From the NCBI GenBank assembly GCA_002316795.1, contig DCEE01000049.1, positions 1,313 to 15,190 on the forward strand: DNA of 13,878 nucleotides, given 5' to 3'. The notes under the pieces were generated by a model. The model did no database searches and had not been told where the DNA came from. It was given only the letters and a program-made list of their open reading frames with translations. This document shows positions 13,741 to 13,878 of the stretch, piece by piece. Source of the DNA: Synergistaceae bacterium UBA1037. GTDB taxonomy: Bacteria > Synergistota > Synergistia > Synergistales > Synergistaceae. The translations under genes and the position numbers were made by a program. Every line of letters starts with the position of its first letter. Positions within the stretch are counted from its first letter, which is position 1.

Positions 13741-13862
13741 CGTCATTCCGGTATGCACCTGAGCCGGGATCCATTGTTTATGATTTTATGCTATTACTGT
13801 GTTTATGATCTCATCGAACCCAAGACGCTCTGGATTCCCGATTGAAGCATTCGGGAACGACG
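13741..13862. mobile_element. MITE-like element with hairpin-forming terminal inverted repeats
   Basis: The left end begins CGTCATTCCGGTATGC and runs to GGGATCCA. The right end, read on the minus strand, begins CGTCGTTCCCGAATGC and runs to GGGAATCCA. This gives imperfect terminal inverted repeats of about 34 bases around a 122-base non-coding element. Each end also folds on itself (TTCCCGA/TCGGGAA at the right end, TTCCGG/CCGGGA at the left). The interior is AT-rich with GTTTATGAT twice (13776 and 13801). There is no transposase gene and no clear target duplication. An interspersed REP-type repeat is the alternative reading. Confidence 0.5.
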
Positions 13863-13878
13863 GGAGGGGGCAATTGGG

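Noticed and set aside
13498..13758. An 86-codon minus-strand ORF ending just before the leader ATG
   Set aside because: It runs through the hairpin array and the promoter region, its composition follows the GC-rich repeats, and no clear ribosome site or motif was seen.

Overview
The window looks like a chromosomal segment from a member of the Synergistota (Synergistetes). The strongest clue is the secreted protein at 3134-4876, whose C-terminus (GGSGGC, a hydrophobic helix, then KRRP) matches the Synergist-CTERM type of sorting tail. The ferredoxin-domain DAHP synthase and the compact gene packing fit this but do not prove it. No tRNA, rRNA, CRISPR array, transposase or phage gene was seen.

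Layout. (1) 1-351, plus strand: the C-terminal end of an FAD-dependent oxidoreductase, followed by a terminator. (2) 517-1955, minus strand: a two-gene UxaA-type hydro-lyase (small SAF subunit, then the large subunit) with its own terminator. (3) 2180-2935, plus strand: a cysteine-rich multi-zinc-ribbon protein, separated by a bidirectional terminator from (4) 3134-4876, minus strand: an exported protein with a signal peptide and the C-terminal sorting tail. (5) 5225-13296, minus strand: an eight-gene operon in the order aroF-tyrA-aroB-aroA-aroC-pheA-aroE/K-aroQ. It encodes all seven steps from PEP plus erythrose-4-phosphate to chorismate and the branches to phenylpyruvate (PheA) and 4-hydroxyphenylpyruvate (TyrA). 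Five of the seven gene junctions are ATGA stop/start overlaps and the other two have gaps of 1 and 12 bases, so the set is probably one translationally coupled transcript ending at the hairpin at 5112-5138. (6) 13558-13878: a non-coding upstream region with a short tandem repeat, a 22-base-period array of small hairpins and a MITE-like element.

The most interesting feature is the aroF leader. Between a promoter-like site (about 13520-13557) and aroF lies a 35-codon ORF (13390-13497). Nine of its codons 4-18 are Phe or Tyr, and it has its own Shine-Dalgarno. It is followed by a rho-independent terminator hairpin (13321-13358) just upstream of the aroF ribosome binding site. A segment inside the leader ORF (13430-13417) can pair with the 5' arm and loop of that terminator, and can be partly tied up by pairing with the Phe/Tyr codons. 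This is the layout of a classical ribosome-mediated transcription attenuator responding to Phe and Tyr but not Trp, here governing the whole chorismate pathway. Regulation by protein feedback is also likely: AroF carries the N-terminal ferredoxin-like domain and PheA a C-terminal ACT domain with the ESRP motif.
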